A stretch of DNA of 64,000 bases from Spyradosoma sp004558035 (GTDB taxonomy: Bacteria > Verrucomicrobiota > Verrucomicrobiia > Opitutales > UBA953), in contig NZ_JBNPNH010000006.1 of assembly GCF_050314555.1 (NCBI RefSeq), positions 1-64,000 of the forward strand. Reading direction: 5' to 3'. The position numbers and the translations under genes were made by a program. Shown here piece by piece: positions 7,594 through 15,442 of this stretch. Within the stretch, counting starts at the first letter, position 1, and each line of letters starts with the position of its first letter. The notes beneath the pieces are model-generated. The model was not told the DNA's origin. It saw only the letters and a program-made list of their open reading frames with translations, and did not search any database.

Positions 7594-8688
7594 TCAAAAA
7601 ATAATGCGAATGCCGATTTGGATAACTGTTACATTTGAACTTTGATATTTAAAACGATGATAATCGTCGGGATCCGGAGGCGGAAACAGAGGATTTTCAG
7701 GAAATCCGATGTGCGGGGAGGGCGACGAGTTCGAGTTATCTATTTCTATTCCGAACTTTCCAAAAATATAGATGCCTGCCGTAACTGTCGGTTTTTGTGG
7801 ACAGTTCTCCAATGGGAAGTCGACATTCCAAATTTGATTATCGGGGAAATATTTTCGAATGTCATCTGGAACAAAGCTATTGTCTATCAGTAAAGATCCA
7901 TATTTATAAGAATTACAAAGATTCAGATCCTGTTGCGAATAAAACTCGAATTCAAATTCCTCGTAACTATCCTCTATTAAATTCTTACCCAATGAATCTG
8001 TTTCTTTGGAAACATTGTTTCCGATAATCGCATACAAATTGCGCCCTCCCTGTTCTTCAATTGGGTCGCGGGAGAGCCAGCGACCGTCGGTCGGGGAGTA
8101 GTGGCGGTAGTTGTAGTACACGAGACCGAGTTCGGAGTCGTAGAACTCGGACGACCATTGGAAGGGCTGCGTGACGTAGCCCGTCGCGGAAACGGCTCCG
8201 AAGGGCGCGTAGTCGTAGCTCGTGCGGACGTAGCCGGAGGGCCCGAAGACTTCCCACACGTTCTTCGTGATGTCGTGCCCGTAGGTGAACCACGAGCCGT
8301 CTTTCTGAATGGCGAGCGGGCGCGTCGCGGTCGTCTGCGTCGGATCCCACAGCACGAGCCACAGCGCGGGATGCGCGGCGCGCGTCAGATCTACGCAGGC
8401 GATCTGCAGATATTCGCGGTAGATGTAGCGCTGATTCAGCGTGACCGTTCCCGCGACGGTCACCTTCTTCGTGCAACGCCGCCCGCGGTAGTCGTACGCG
8501 CATTCGACGAGCGTGTCCGTCGCGTCGTTGCGGAAGCTGACCGGGCGGTTTTCGTAGCTCCTTTTACGGTCTTCTAGCGGAGGCTCGCTGACACAAGCTG
8601 TGTAGAAGTTACGATTTTCATTCTGGATAATTCTTAGGCAAGAACTTCTCTTCTTTAATTTTTTAAAGATTAATTGTTTTACATACAT
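7594..8688 (-). CDS. RHS orphan tip protein
   Basis: A 364-residue protein starting at ATG 8688 (MYVKQLIFKK), preceded by GGAG; the longer frame uses a TTG. An unrelated basic leader of about 45 residues joins the RHS core at ENRPVSFRND (junction near 8551). The core runs to about residue 218. The tip (about 220-364) begins SLGKNLIEDSYEEFEFEFY, has a Pro/Asp-rich stretch (PLFPPPDPDDYH) and ends in a beta-like NVTVIQIGIRIIF. No toxin family recognised. It lies 71 bases behind the immunity candidate of the intact RHS gene. Confidence 0.75.
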   Translation of the reverse strand: MYVKQLIFKKLKKRSSCLRIIQNENRNFYTACVSEPPLEDRKRSYENRPVSFRNDATDTLVECAYDYRGRRCTKKVTVAGTVTLNQRYIYREYLQIACVDLTRAAHPALWLVLWDPTQTTATRPLAIQKDGSWFTYGHDITKNVWEVFGPSGYVRTSYDYAPFGAVSATGYVTQPFQWSSEFYDSELGLVYYNYRHYSPTDGRWLSRDPIEEQGGRNLYAIIGNNVSKETDSLGKNLIEDSYEEFEFEFYSQQDLNLCNSYKYGSLLIDNSFVPDDIRKYFPDNQIWNVDFPLENCPQKPTVTAGIYIFGKFGIEIDNSNSSPSPHIGFPENPLFPPPDPDDYHRFKYQSSNVTVIQIGIRIIF

Positions 8689-8759
8689 CTCTTTTTCTGC
8701 TCCAGGCAACCCTCGTCTATTAGGCAATCAAATTTCGTGATTGAATCGTTAAAAACATT

Positions 8760-9206
8760 TCATTTTTTAGAAACGAGCAGTGACTCTATGATTTTTTCAG
8801 CCTCCTCAATCTTTGAAAAACACACGGTCGAATACACAGGTCGCGCTACTTTTTTTAGCCAAAGAAAGATTATTTCTAAATGCTCTGATGAAAATTTTTT
8901 TAAGACACTGTTCCCATGATCAGCACAATCTTTCAGGTCAGACAGAATCCAATAGACAACCGCATCCCCATACCCTTGAGGAATTTTAGAAATTCCCTCC
9001 TGTAAGAAGAGGCTGCATTCTGTGTAAAGAACAAGGCCTAAAGGAAGCAATACATCAGGATAACACAAAAGAGAAATCTCATAGCATAACGAAAGATACT
9101 CGTAATCTGGCTCTTGGTTTTTCACATCGGATCCAGAAAGGAGACTTCTTTTTATTTTATCTCTAAGCTCCAAAACGTCCCTCTTTTCGTCTTTTGAAGT
9201 TTTCAT
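8760..9206 (-). CDS. cytosolic helical candidate immunity protein of the intact RHS toxin
   Basis: A 148-residue protein starting at ATG 9206 (MKTSKDEKRD), one base after the RHS stop codon. It has no signal peptide. It reads as mostly helical with alternating hydrophobic stretches (YLSLCYEISLLCYPDVLLPLG) and ends in a charged helix. Family unknown. Its position is that of the cognate immunity gene. It is the only immunity candidate in the array without an export signal or membrane helix, so its toxin may act in the cytoplasm. Confidence 0.6.
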   Translation of the reverse strand: MKTSKDEKRDVLELRDKIKRSLLSGSDVKNQEPDYEYLSLCYEISLLCYPDVLLPLGLVLYTECSLFLQEGISKIPQGYGDAVVYWILSDLKDCADHGNSVLKKFSSEHLEIIFLWLKKVARPVYSTVCFSKIEEAEKIIESLLVSKK

Positions 9207-9207
9207 T

Positions 9208-12200
9208 TTACTCAATCCATTTAACAACACCAACAATCCCACCGACAATAGCGGAAATCGGGACCGTCACCACTTCTTCAGGAATGAAAACTTGAGGGCC
9301 AGATTGTCCGCCGATTATGGCAATTGAAACTCCAACCCCTGCACCAATGACAAACGCTTCCCAAAGATCTTTTTTAGACATATGAGTTGCATATATTGGC
9401 TCAGGAATATGCTTGTTGGAAAGCTGATCTGCCCACGCAGGATAGGGCGGCGAACATGGAGGATTATTGTCGTCGTCTTTGCAAACATCTTTCCAATTTT
9501 TAAGATTGTTTTTTAGTCCATTTTGCAAGTTTTTGATCTCCGTGTAATGTCCTCCAGGCTTTGTTGTGCCATATTTATGAGAAAATCCGCCTTTCCCGTC
9601 TTCTATGGGATTGTATTTATCTAATTCTCGCCTCAATTTATTCCCTAAATCTTGAATTTTTTCCATCAACTTCCGACACGCCTCTTTATCAAACACTAAC
9701 CCCCAAAAATCATTACCCCTCATCACGCTGTTTCTGAGGAAAGCATACAGATTTCGTCCTCCCTGTTCCTCGATTGGGTCGCGGGAGAGGAAGCGGCCGT
9801 CGGTCGGGGAGTAGTGGCGGTAGTTGTAGTACACGAGACCGAGTTCGGCGTCGTAAACTTCGGATGAGAACTGGAACGGGTTCGCGGGAACGGCGGAGCC
9901 GGAGGGCGTTCCCGCGGTGCCTGCGCCGAAGGGCGCGTAATCGTAGGTCGCCGCCACGTCCCCATAGAAATCGACGAGCTCGCAGACGTTTTTCGTCAGG
10001 TCCACGGTCGGGAAATAGAGGTTGTCGCCGAGGACGTTGATCGCGAGCGGGCGCGTCGCGGTCGGTTCTTCGGGATCCCAGAAAATCACGCGTTTCAGCG
10101 AAAAACTTTCCGTTCCCGCGGCGTCCGTCGAAACGTCGAACGCGGCGATCTGCAGATAGCCGTCGTAAACATAGCGTTCGTGCAGCGTGAGCGTTCCCGC
10201 GACGGTCACTTTTTTCTCGAAGCGGCGTCCCTGCGAGTCGTACGCGCATTCGACGACGGTCTGCGTCGCCGCGTTTTCGAAGCGGATCGGGCGGTTTTCG
10301 CCGTTGTAGGAGATCGACCACGTTCCCGTGGAAGTCTGAACCAAAGTCGCGTTCCCGTCCAAGTCGTAGGTCGGAGAGAACGTCAGGGGAGAAGCGACAT
10401 TCCTGTCGCTTTGTTCGGAATCGCTTTCGGAGGGGTTTTCGGGAAGCGGCAAGAATGCCGCCTCTCCCCTGGACGTGTACTGATTCAGATTGTTCGTCGT
10501 GTAGACGAACTGTATTCCCGCTTCCGTCGCCGCGCCGCGGTTGCCGATGTAGTCGAACGCGTAGGCGTACGCGTCGGAACCGAGCGTCGCCGAGGTCAGC
10601 TCCGAACGCGCGTTGTACCCGAAGGAATCCGAGCGCGCGGCGGCGCTCCCGCGCGTCTGCGTCCGCGCGGAAACGCGCCCGAGCGCGTCGTGGCTGTAAG
10701 TGCGTTTCGCGATGAGCGAAGCATCGCTTTTTTCGTAGGCGATTTCAACCGGCAAATCCCGGTCCGCCGCGTAGCCGACGCGCTTCGTCATCACGTAGCC
10801 GCCCATCACCGCGATTTCCGAGAGCAGATCCGTTCCCGCGAGCCGACCGTACGCGAACTCCACGTTCCCGTAGGCGCAGCTCGAGAGCCGCCCCGTCGCC
10901 GCGTCCCAGCTCCGCGCGAAGAGCGCGAAGGGCTCGCCCCCGCGCGTCGCCGTGAGCGAGATTTCCCGCCCGTACGCGTCGAGCCCGCGCGCCAGCGACG
11001 CGTTCAACGCGGCGTCGCTCTCCGAAACGAGCGAGCCGTACGCGTCGTACGCGAAGGTTTTCGTGCCCGAGCCGTCCGTCACGGAAACGAGGCGCCCGAG
11101 CGCGTCGTAGGTTTGGGAAACGCCCGCCGTGCCGTCGGAATACGTCGTCGAGACGAGCCGGTTCCACGCGTCGTAGGCGCAGGCGGTCGAGACGCCGCGC
11201 GACCACGCGCGCGAGGCGAGCAGCCCCGTCGCCGTGTAATTATAGTTCACCGACGCGCCGGCGGCGTCCGTCTTCGAAAGCAGCGCGCCCGTCGCCGCGT
11301 CGTAAGTCCACGTCGTGAGGTCGCCCGCGTCGTCGTCGAGAGCGTCCGGGGATTCCGGCGCGCCCGCGAGCGCGCGGAAGGTGCGCATTTGCGTCTTCTG
11401 CCCGAACGCGTCGTAGGCGAACTTCACCGGATACGCGGCGTTCCCGTATTCGGCGAGAACGTTCCCGCGCGCGTCGTAGGCGGTCGCCGTGTAAGTTCCG
11501 TCCGGATACGTGATTTTCTTCCGTCTGCCCAGGGCGTCGTATTCGAAGGCGGTCGTCGCCGCCGCGCCCGCGATCGTGCGCGTCTCGGAGACGAGGCGGT
11601 CGGCGGCGTCGTAGGCGTAGTTCACGACGTTCCCGCGCGCGTCCGTGTCGGAGAATTTCCGCGAGAGGGCGTCGTAGCTCGAGGACGTCGAGACGCCGCT
11701 CGGCGAAGTCCGCGAAACGACGGCGCCGTCCACGGCGACGCTCGTCTGTGCGCCGGTCGTCTGCGGGAACGTCGTGACGGTCGTGCGCGTCTTCGTCGCC
11801 GAATCATAGGCGCCGGTCGTGCGCGTCGCGTTCCCGCGGGCGTCGATCTCGACCTGCTCGCTTTCGAGCGCGGGCGAGAGCGCGGAGAGGCGCGTCCTGG
11901 AGACGCTCGTCCGCGCGGGGATCGACGCGTCCGAGCAGGAGACGACGGTCGTCGTCTTTTTCCAGATCACGCCCGCGGCGTCCTTTTCGAAAACGGCGTC
12001 CGTCTCGGTTCTGTTCCACGCCCCGCCCGCGCTCCGCGTCGTCGAGATCACGGCGCCGAACGCGTCGTGCGCGTAGGCGACGCCCGGCTGCCCCGTCGCG
12101 GCGGTCGAGACGAGGCGCGTTCCCGCGTAGGCGTTTTCCGTCGTCAGCACGACGTCGTCGCCGAAGCCGGGGCGCTCCGTCTTCACCGTGCGCCCGTGCC

Positions 12201-14766
12201 CGTCCGCGTAAGTTTTTTCCCAGCGCGGGGAGTCTTCGCCGCCCGTGAAGACCGTCGTGATCTTCAGCGCGTTTTCGGCGTCGAAGGAATAGACGTAATG
12301 TTTCGCGACGACCGCCGTGCCCGTGACGGACGCGAGCGAGCCGTCCGCGTTCTTGCGCGTGACGCGCGTGCCGCCGTCCGGGAACGTCACGGTTTCGGTC
12401 AGCCCGTCGTCGGAAATCGAATACGTCGTCGACTTGCCGAGCGCGTCGGTCTCGGAGACGAGTTCGCCGCGCGCGTCGTAGGCGCGCAGCGTCGTCGCGG
12501 AGAGCGTTCCCGCCGTGCGCGTCTCGCGCACCACGCGGCCTTCGGCGTCGTAGGCGTAGGTCGTCGTGACGTCTCCGCGCGCGCCGTGCCGCGTGGAGCT
12601 CGCGAGGCGTTTCGCCGAATCGAACGTGTTGTCGGTGCGCACGCCGTCGGCGTCGATCGTCCATACGGGGCCCGTGCAGATGTAATCCGCGCTCGTCGTT
12701 TTTCCGTCGGAGCGCGTCGTCGAAATCACCTTGTGCGCGGGCGAATACGTCCTGTTTTCCCAGGAGACGAGCTCGAACGCCGCGCCCGTGTGCGCGTGGT
12801 TTTCCGTGCGCGTCTCGTTTCCGCGCGAATCGAAGACGCGCACGACGCGCGTCGATTTCCCGGGAACGGGCGCGAACGCGCCGCCCGCGAAGACGCCTTC
12901 GGTCACGGTCTCCGTGTATCCGAGATCCGATGACACGCCGACCGCGGCGGGAACGCCCGTCGAGGAATATTCACGGAACGTCGCCGTGCCGTCCTCGCGG
13001 ATCTCGAGCTTCACGCGCCCGGCGGCGACGGTTCCCGTGTTCGCCGGATAATAAAGCGTGCGCGCGGTCAGCGTTTCGCCGTTCGCCGTGACGGAGCGCG
13101 TCTCCTCGCGCCCGTTCGCGGAGTCGTCGTCGTAGGAAAACGTCTCCGTCTTAAAGACCGTCCCCGCGATCTTGTGAACGACCGTGCGCGGACGCGGATC
13201 CGCCGCGCCGGAGGCGGGCGCCTCCTCGTAGACGTAGAGCGTCTCCTCGGTTTCGTTCGCATAGCCTTTCGTGCGGACCGTCCGCGTCGTGCGCCCGCAG
13301 GCGTCGTAGTCGTAAGTCGTGCGGGCACCGCTTTTGTCCGTCTCTTCGGCAAATTTGCCGCGTCCGTTCCCCTCCGCGACGCGCGTCGCCGTGAACTCGA
13401 AGTCCTCGTTGTCGCCGAGTCTGCGCGAGACGAGCATTTCCCCGTCCGCGCCGTAGGAATAGACCTCGGTCGAAACGAGAGTCCGCGCGCCGTTCCCCGT
13501 CCGTTTCCATTCCTTGACGGTGACGAAATCCGCGCCGTCGGCGTCCTTCCAGAAAATCTTCTCCTTCTGCGAAGTTTCCGAATCCGCGTCGCCTTCGTTC
13601 CCGCGGACGAACACCCAGTCCTTTTTCCCCGCGTCGTAGCGCCACGCGTAATGAAACGCGAACTCCGTCCCCGCGCGTTCTTCCAAAAGCTCGAAGACGC
13701 CGCAGTCGCCGTCTCCGTCCACGTCGCCGAACGTGAACGTCTTGATCGGCGTTCCCGTGCGCGCGTAGCGGCCCGTCTGCCCGTCCTTTCCGACGACGTC
13801 CGCGGGCTTGTACCAGTCGAGACGGAATTTCTTCGCGCCCAGGGAAACGACTTCCGCCAGCCCGTCCGTCAGCGACCATACCTGGACCAGATTCCCGTCG
13901 GAGTCGAAAACCGCCTCGATTCCGAGCTGCGCGGGCGTCAGTTCGACGCCTTCGGGGGAGCGGATTTTCTCGACGTTCCCGTCCGCGCCGTAGGTGACGC
14001 GCGTGCGGTCGGGAAGCGTTTCGGCGAAGCGTCCGCCGCCGAGAGACTCAAGCTGATTGTCCGTCCAGACCGCCGTTCCCGCGGGGCGGCCGTTCTCGTA
14101 GGTGTAGGGCGTGTGCAGCGCGTCTTCAATGACGACCGTCGTTCCCGAAATTTCCCGCACGCGGCGCGTCATCGGATGCACGTAGCGCAGCCCCGCGCCG
14201 GAAAAAAGTTCGCGCACGGGAATGCGGTCGTAGATGCGCAGCGCGCCTTTCGGAAAACCCGCCGCGAAGGGCGTCCCGCCGAAAGGCTGGGAAAAATCCA
14301 CGCTTCCGCTTTTGATCACGGGCGCCGAATCGCACGTGCCCGAGCACTCGCACGCCTGTTTCGGCGGAAGCTCGACGGCGTCGGAAACGCTGACGCGCGC
14401 GTCCAGCATCCACGGCCCGCCGATGGTCTCGAAATCGATGGTCACGGCGTATCTCCCCGAAAATTTCGAACCGTCGCTCTTGAAGAACGACGCGCTCCCG
14501 GGAGAGCCCAGCGAAGAGGACGCGCTCCCGATTCCGGCGATCGAAACCGTCGCCGTGTCGTCGGAGGCGACCGCGATCGTGATGAGATTCCCTTCGGCGA
14601 GGATTTCGCCTTCGATGCGCTGCGTGAACGCGTTTTCGTTATAGGGAGCCGTCCCGGAAAATCCCCATTTGTATTCCGTGTAGCTGCGGTCGGAATCCGT
14701 GCCGGTCGTGACGACCGGAGAATCGGCGAGCGTCCGGGGATTCGTGTTCGGAGTGATGTCGTTCAT
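9208..14766 (-). CDS. intact RHS/YD-repeat polymorphic toxin
   Basis: A 1852-residue protein. I start it at ATG 14766 (MNDITPNT), since the open frame seven codons longer uses TTG. Residues 1-150 form a beta-rich N-terminal domain without a recognisable signal peptide. Then follow many YD repeats (YDALGR, YDAFG, YNARSEL) expected to build the RHS cocoon. The core ends in YYNYRHYSPTDGRFLSRDPI and NLYAF near residue 1672. The 178-residue tip has a helical start (RKLMEKIQDLG), a GGHYTEIKNLQ element and a glycine-rich hydrophobic end. RHS proteins sheath a C-terminal toxin that is released after cleavage at the core end. Its core differs from that shared by the five orphan cassettes (for example NVLGDNLYFPTVDLT instead of QKDGSWFTYGHD), so it is not their parent. 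Confidence 0.88.
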   Translation of the reverse strand: MNDITPNTNPRTLADSPVVTTGTDSDRSYTEYKWGFSGTAPYNENAFTQRIEGEILAEGNLITIAVASDDTATVSIAGIGSASSSLGSPGSASFFKSDGSKFSGRYAVTIDFETIGGPWMLDARVSVSDAVELPPKQACECSGTCDSAPVIKSGSVDFSQPFGGTPFAAGFPKGALRIYDRIPVRELFSGAGLRYVHPMTRRVREISGTTVVIEDALHTPYTYENGRPAGTAVWTDNQLESLGGGRFAETLPDRTRVTYGADGNVEKIRSPEGVELTPAQLGIEAVFDSDGNLVQVWSLTDGLAEVVSLGAKKFRLDWYKPADVVGKDGQTGRYARTGTPIKTFTFGDVDGDGDCGVFELLEERAGTEFAFHYAWRYDAGKKDWVFVRGNEGDADSETSQKEKIFWKDADGADFVTVKEWKRTGNGARTLVSTEVYSYGADGEMLVSRRLGDNEDFEFTATRVAEGNGRGKFAEETDKSGARTTYDYDACGRTTRTVRTKGYANETEETLYVYEEAPASGAADPRPRTVVHKIAGTVFKTETFSYDDDSANGREETRSVTANGETLTARTLYYPANTGTVAAGRVKLEIREDGTATFREYSSTGVPAAVGVSSDLGYTETVTEGVFAGGAFAPVPGKSTRVVRVFDSRGNETRTENHAHTGAAFELVSWENRTYSPAHKVISTTRSDGKTTSADYICTGPVWTIDADGVRTDNTFDSAKRLASSTRHGARGDVTTTYAYDAEGRVVRETRTAGTLSATTLRAYDARGELVSETDALGKSTTYSISDDGLTETVTFPDGGTRVTRKNADGSLASVTGTAVVAKHYVYSFDAENALKITTVFTGGEDSPRWEKTYADGHGRTVKTERPGFGDDVVLTTENAYAGTRLVSTAATGQPGVAYAHDAFGAVISTTRSAGGAWNRTETDAVFEKDAAGVIWKKTTTVVSCSDASIPARTSVSRTRLSALSPALESEQVEIDARGNATRTTGAYDSATKTRTTVTTFPQTTGAQTSVAVDGAVVSRTSPSGVSTSSSYDALSRKFSDTDARGNVVNYAYDAADRLVSETRTIAGAAATTAFEYDALGRRKKITYPDGTYTATAYDARGNVLAEYGNAAYPVKFAYDAFGQKTQMRTFRALAGAPESPDALDDDAGDLTTWTYDAATGALLSKTDAAGASVNYNYTATGLLASRAWSRGVSTACAYDAWNRLVSTTYSDGTAGVSQTYDALGRLVSVTDGSGTKTFAYDAYGSLVSESDAALNASLARGLDAYGREISLTATRGGEPFALFARSWDAATGRLSSCAYGNVEFAYGRLAGTDLLSEIAVMGGYVMTKRVGYAADRDLPVEIAYEKSDASLIAKRTYSHDALGRVSARTQTRGSAAARSDSFGYNARSELTSATLGSDAYAYAFDYIGNRGAATEAGIQFVYTTNNLNQYTSRGEAAFLPLPENPSESDSEQSDRNVASPLTFSPTYDLDGNATLVQTSTGTWSISYNGENRPIRFENAATQTVVECAYDSQGRRFEKKVTVAGTLTLHERYVYDGYLQIAAFDVSTDAAGTESFSLKRVIFWDPEEPTATRPLAINVLGDNLYFPTVDLTKNVCELVDFYGDVAATYDYAPFGAGTAGTPSGSAVPANPFQFSSEVYDAELGLVYYNYRHYSPTDGRFLSRDPIEEQGGRNLYAFLRNSVMRGNDFWGLVFDKEACRKLMEKIQDLGNKLRRELDKYNPIEDGKGGFSHKYGTTKPGGHYTEIKNLQNGLKNNLKNWKDVCKDDDNNPPCSPPYPAWADQLSNKHIPEPIYATHMSKKDLWEAFVIGAGVGVSIAIIGGQSGPQVFIPEEVVTVPISAIVGGIVGVVKWIE

Positions 14767-15146
14767 CGTCTGAAGTCTTTCTTTCAAGGGGGTGAAGGAT
14801 TTTCGAGCGGCGCGGAAACCGTTCCCGCCCCCGCTCTTGATTTATAGGCAAACCCCTCCCGAAGCAAAATGCAAGCGATCAAACATTAAAAAATGTAATG
14901 TTTCTTTTCTTGACGAAAAAGAAAAAAGCCCTCTCGGAGCAAATCGTCTCGTCTCCGCGGGAACGTTTCGGAGCGGCGGCGCGGAGGGGCGGGGGCGCGT
15001 CCGCCCTCGACATTTTCGGGCGCGTCCTTTACGCTCGCGTTCTCGATTTTTATGTTCCGACCGAAATCAGCATTGCCGCTTCCTTACGCCGCGGGCGCCG
15101 CCGTCCGCGGCGTCGGCGCGTCCGCGGAAAGAAAGGAGTTCCGGCG
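14767..15146. other. divergent intergenic region between the RHS gene and slyX
   Basis: About 380 bases separate the divergent RHS and slyX starts. The RHS side has an AT-rich patch around 14868-14925 and a promoter candidate; the slyX side has several GGGAACG copies. The plus-strand reading frame running into slyX from 14898 has low-complexity Arg-rich translation and is not supported as coding. Confidence 0.5.
14841..14867 (-). promoter_or_regulatory. candidate sigma-70 type promoter of the RHS gene
   Basis: On the minus strand TTGCTT is followed after 15 bases (TTTGCT after 16) by TATAAA, which lies about 75 bases upstream of the RHS start. Spacing is slightly short, so this is a weak call. 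Confidence 0.35.
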
Positions 15147-15368
15147 ATGAGCGGGAACGCGGAAACGGAAGCGCGGCTTCGGGAGCTCGAAGTCAAAATC
15201 ACGTTTTTGGAGGACTACGTCTCCAAGCAGAACGAGGTGATCGTCGAGCAGGGCAGGGCGATCGACCGCCTGACGCAGGCGCTGCGCCGGCTCGCCGAAA
15301 AGGCGGAGAGCTTCGGCTTCGGCGACGCCGATTCCGCGCCCGCGAACGAGAAGCCGCCGCACTGGTGA
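15147..15368 (+). CDS. slyX: SlyX family protein
   Basis: A 73-residue protein. ATG 15147 is chosen because AAAGGAG stands about ten bases upstream. Residues 8-55 form the coiled coil characteristic of SlyX (ARLRELEVKITFLEDYV, then QNEVIVEQGRAIDRLTQALRRL), followed by a Pro/Glu-rich tail ending PPHW as in other SlyX proteins. SlyX has no firmly established biochemical role. It stands 74 bases before dnaE in the same direction. Confidence 0.88.
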   Translation: MSGNAETEARLRELEVKITFLEDYVSKQNEVIVEQGRAIDRLTQALRRLAEKAESFGFGDADSAPANEKPPHW

Positions 15369-15442
15369 ACCCTGCGGGAACGCCTCGCCGCGGCGCCGCG
15401 CGTTCCCGCGTCCACAAAGAATTTTCCCCTTTTCCCCACGCC

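Larger units (their letters stand above)
1..8551 (-). repeat. five direct copies of one RHS-core segment
   Basis: Nearly identical GC-rich DNA recurs at about 1-513, 1707-2246, 4005-4290, 5150-5700 (continuing as core to 6397) and 8055-8551, all on the minus strand. All copies end at the same place on the protein (SRDPI.EQGG.NLY, where the variable tip begins) but begin at different points of the core. The intervening DNA is AT-rich and unrelated between copies. These direct repeats are suitable substrates for homologous recombination that exchanges tips. Confidence 0.88.

Noticed and set aside
1..8551. RHS-core direct repeats considered as an insertion sequence
   Set aside because: No transposase, no terminal inverted repeats or target duplications; the repeated part is protein-coding RHS core with a fixed tip boundary.
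10180..12933. 917-residue open frame on the plus strand opposite the RHS gene (also 5249-6415 and 13174-14847)
   Set aside because: Arg-rich, low-complexity translation antisense to clear YD repeats; an effect of GC-rich third positions.
14898..15146. Upstream extension of slyX to an ATG at 14898
   Set aside because: The extension is Arg-rich without homology, and the strong AAAGGAG stands before the ATG at 15147.
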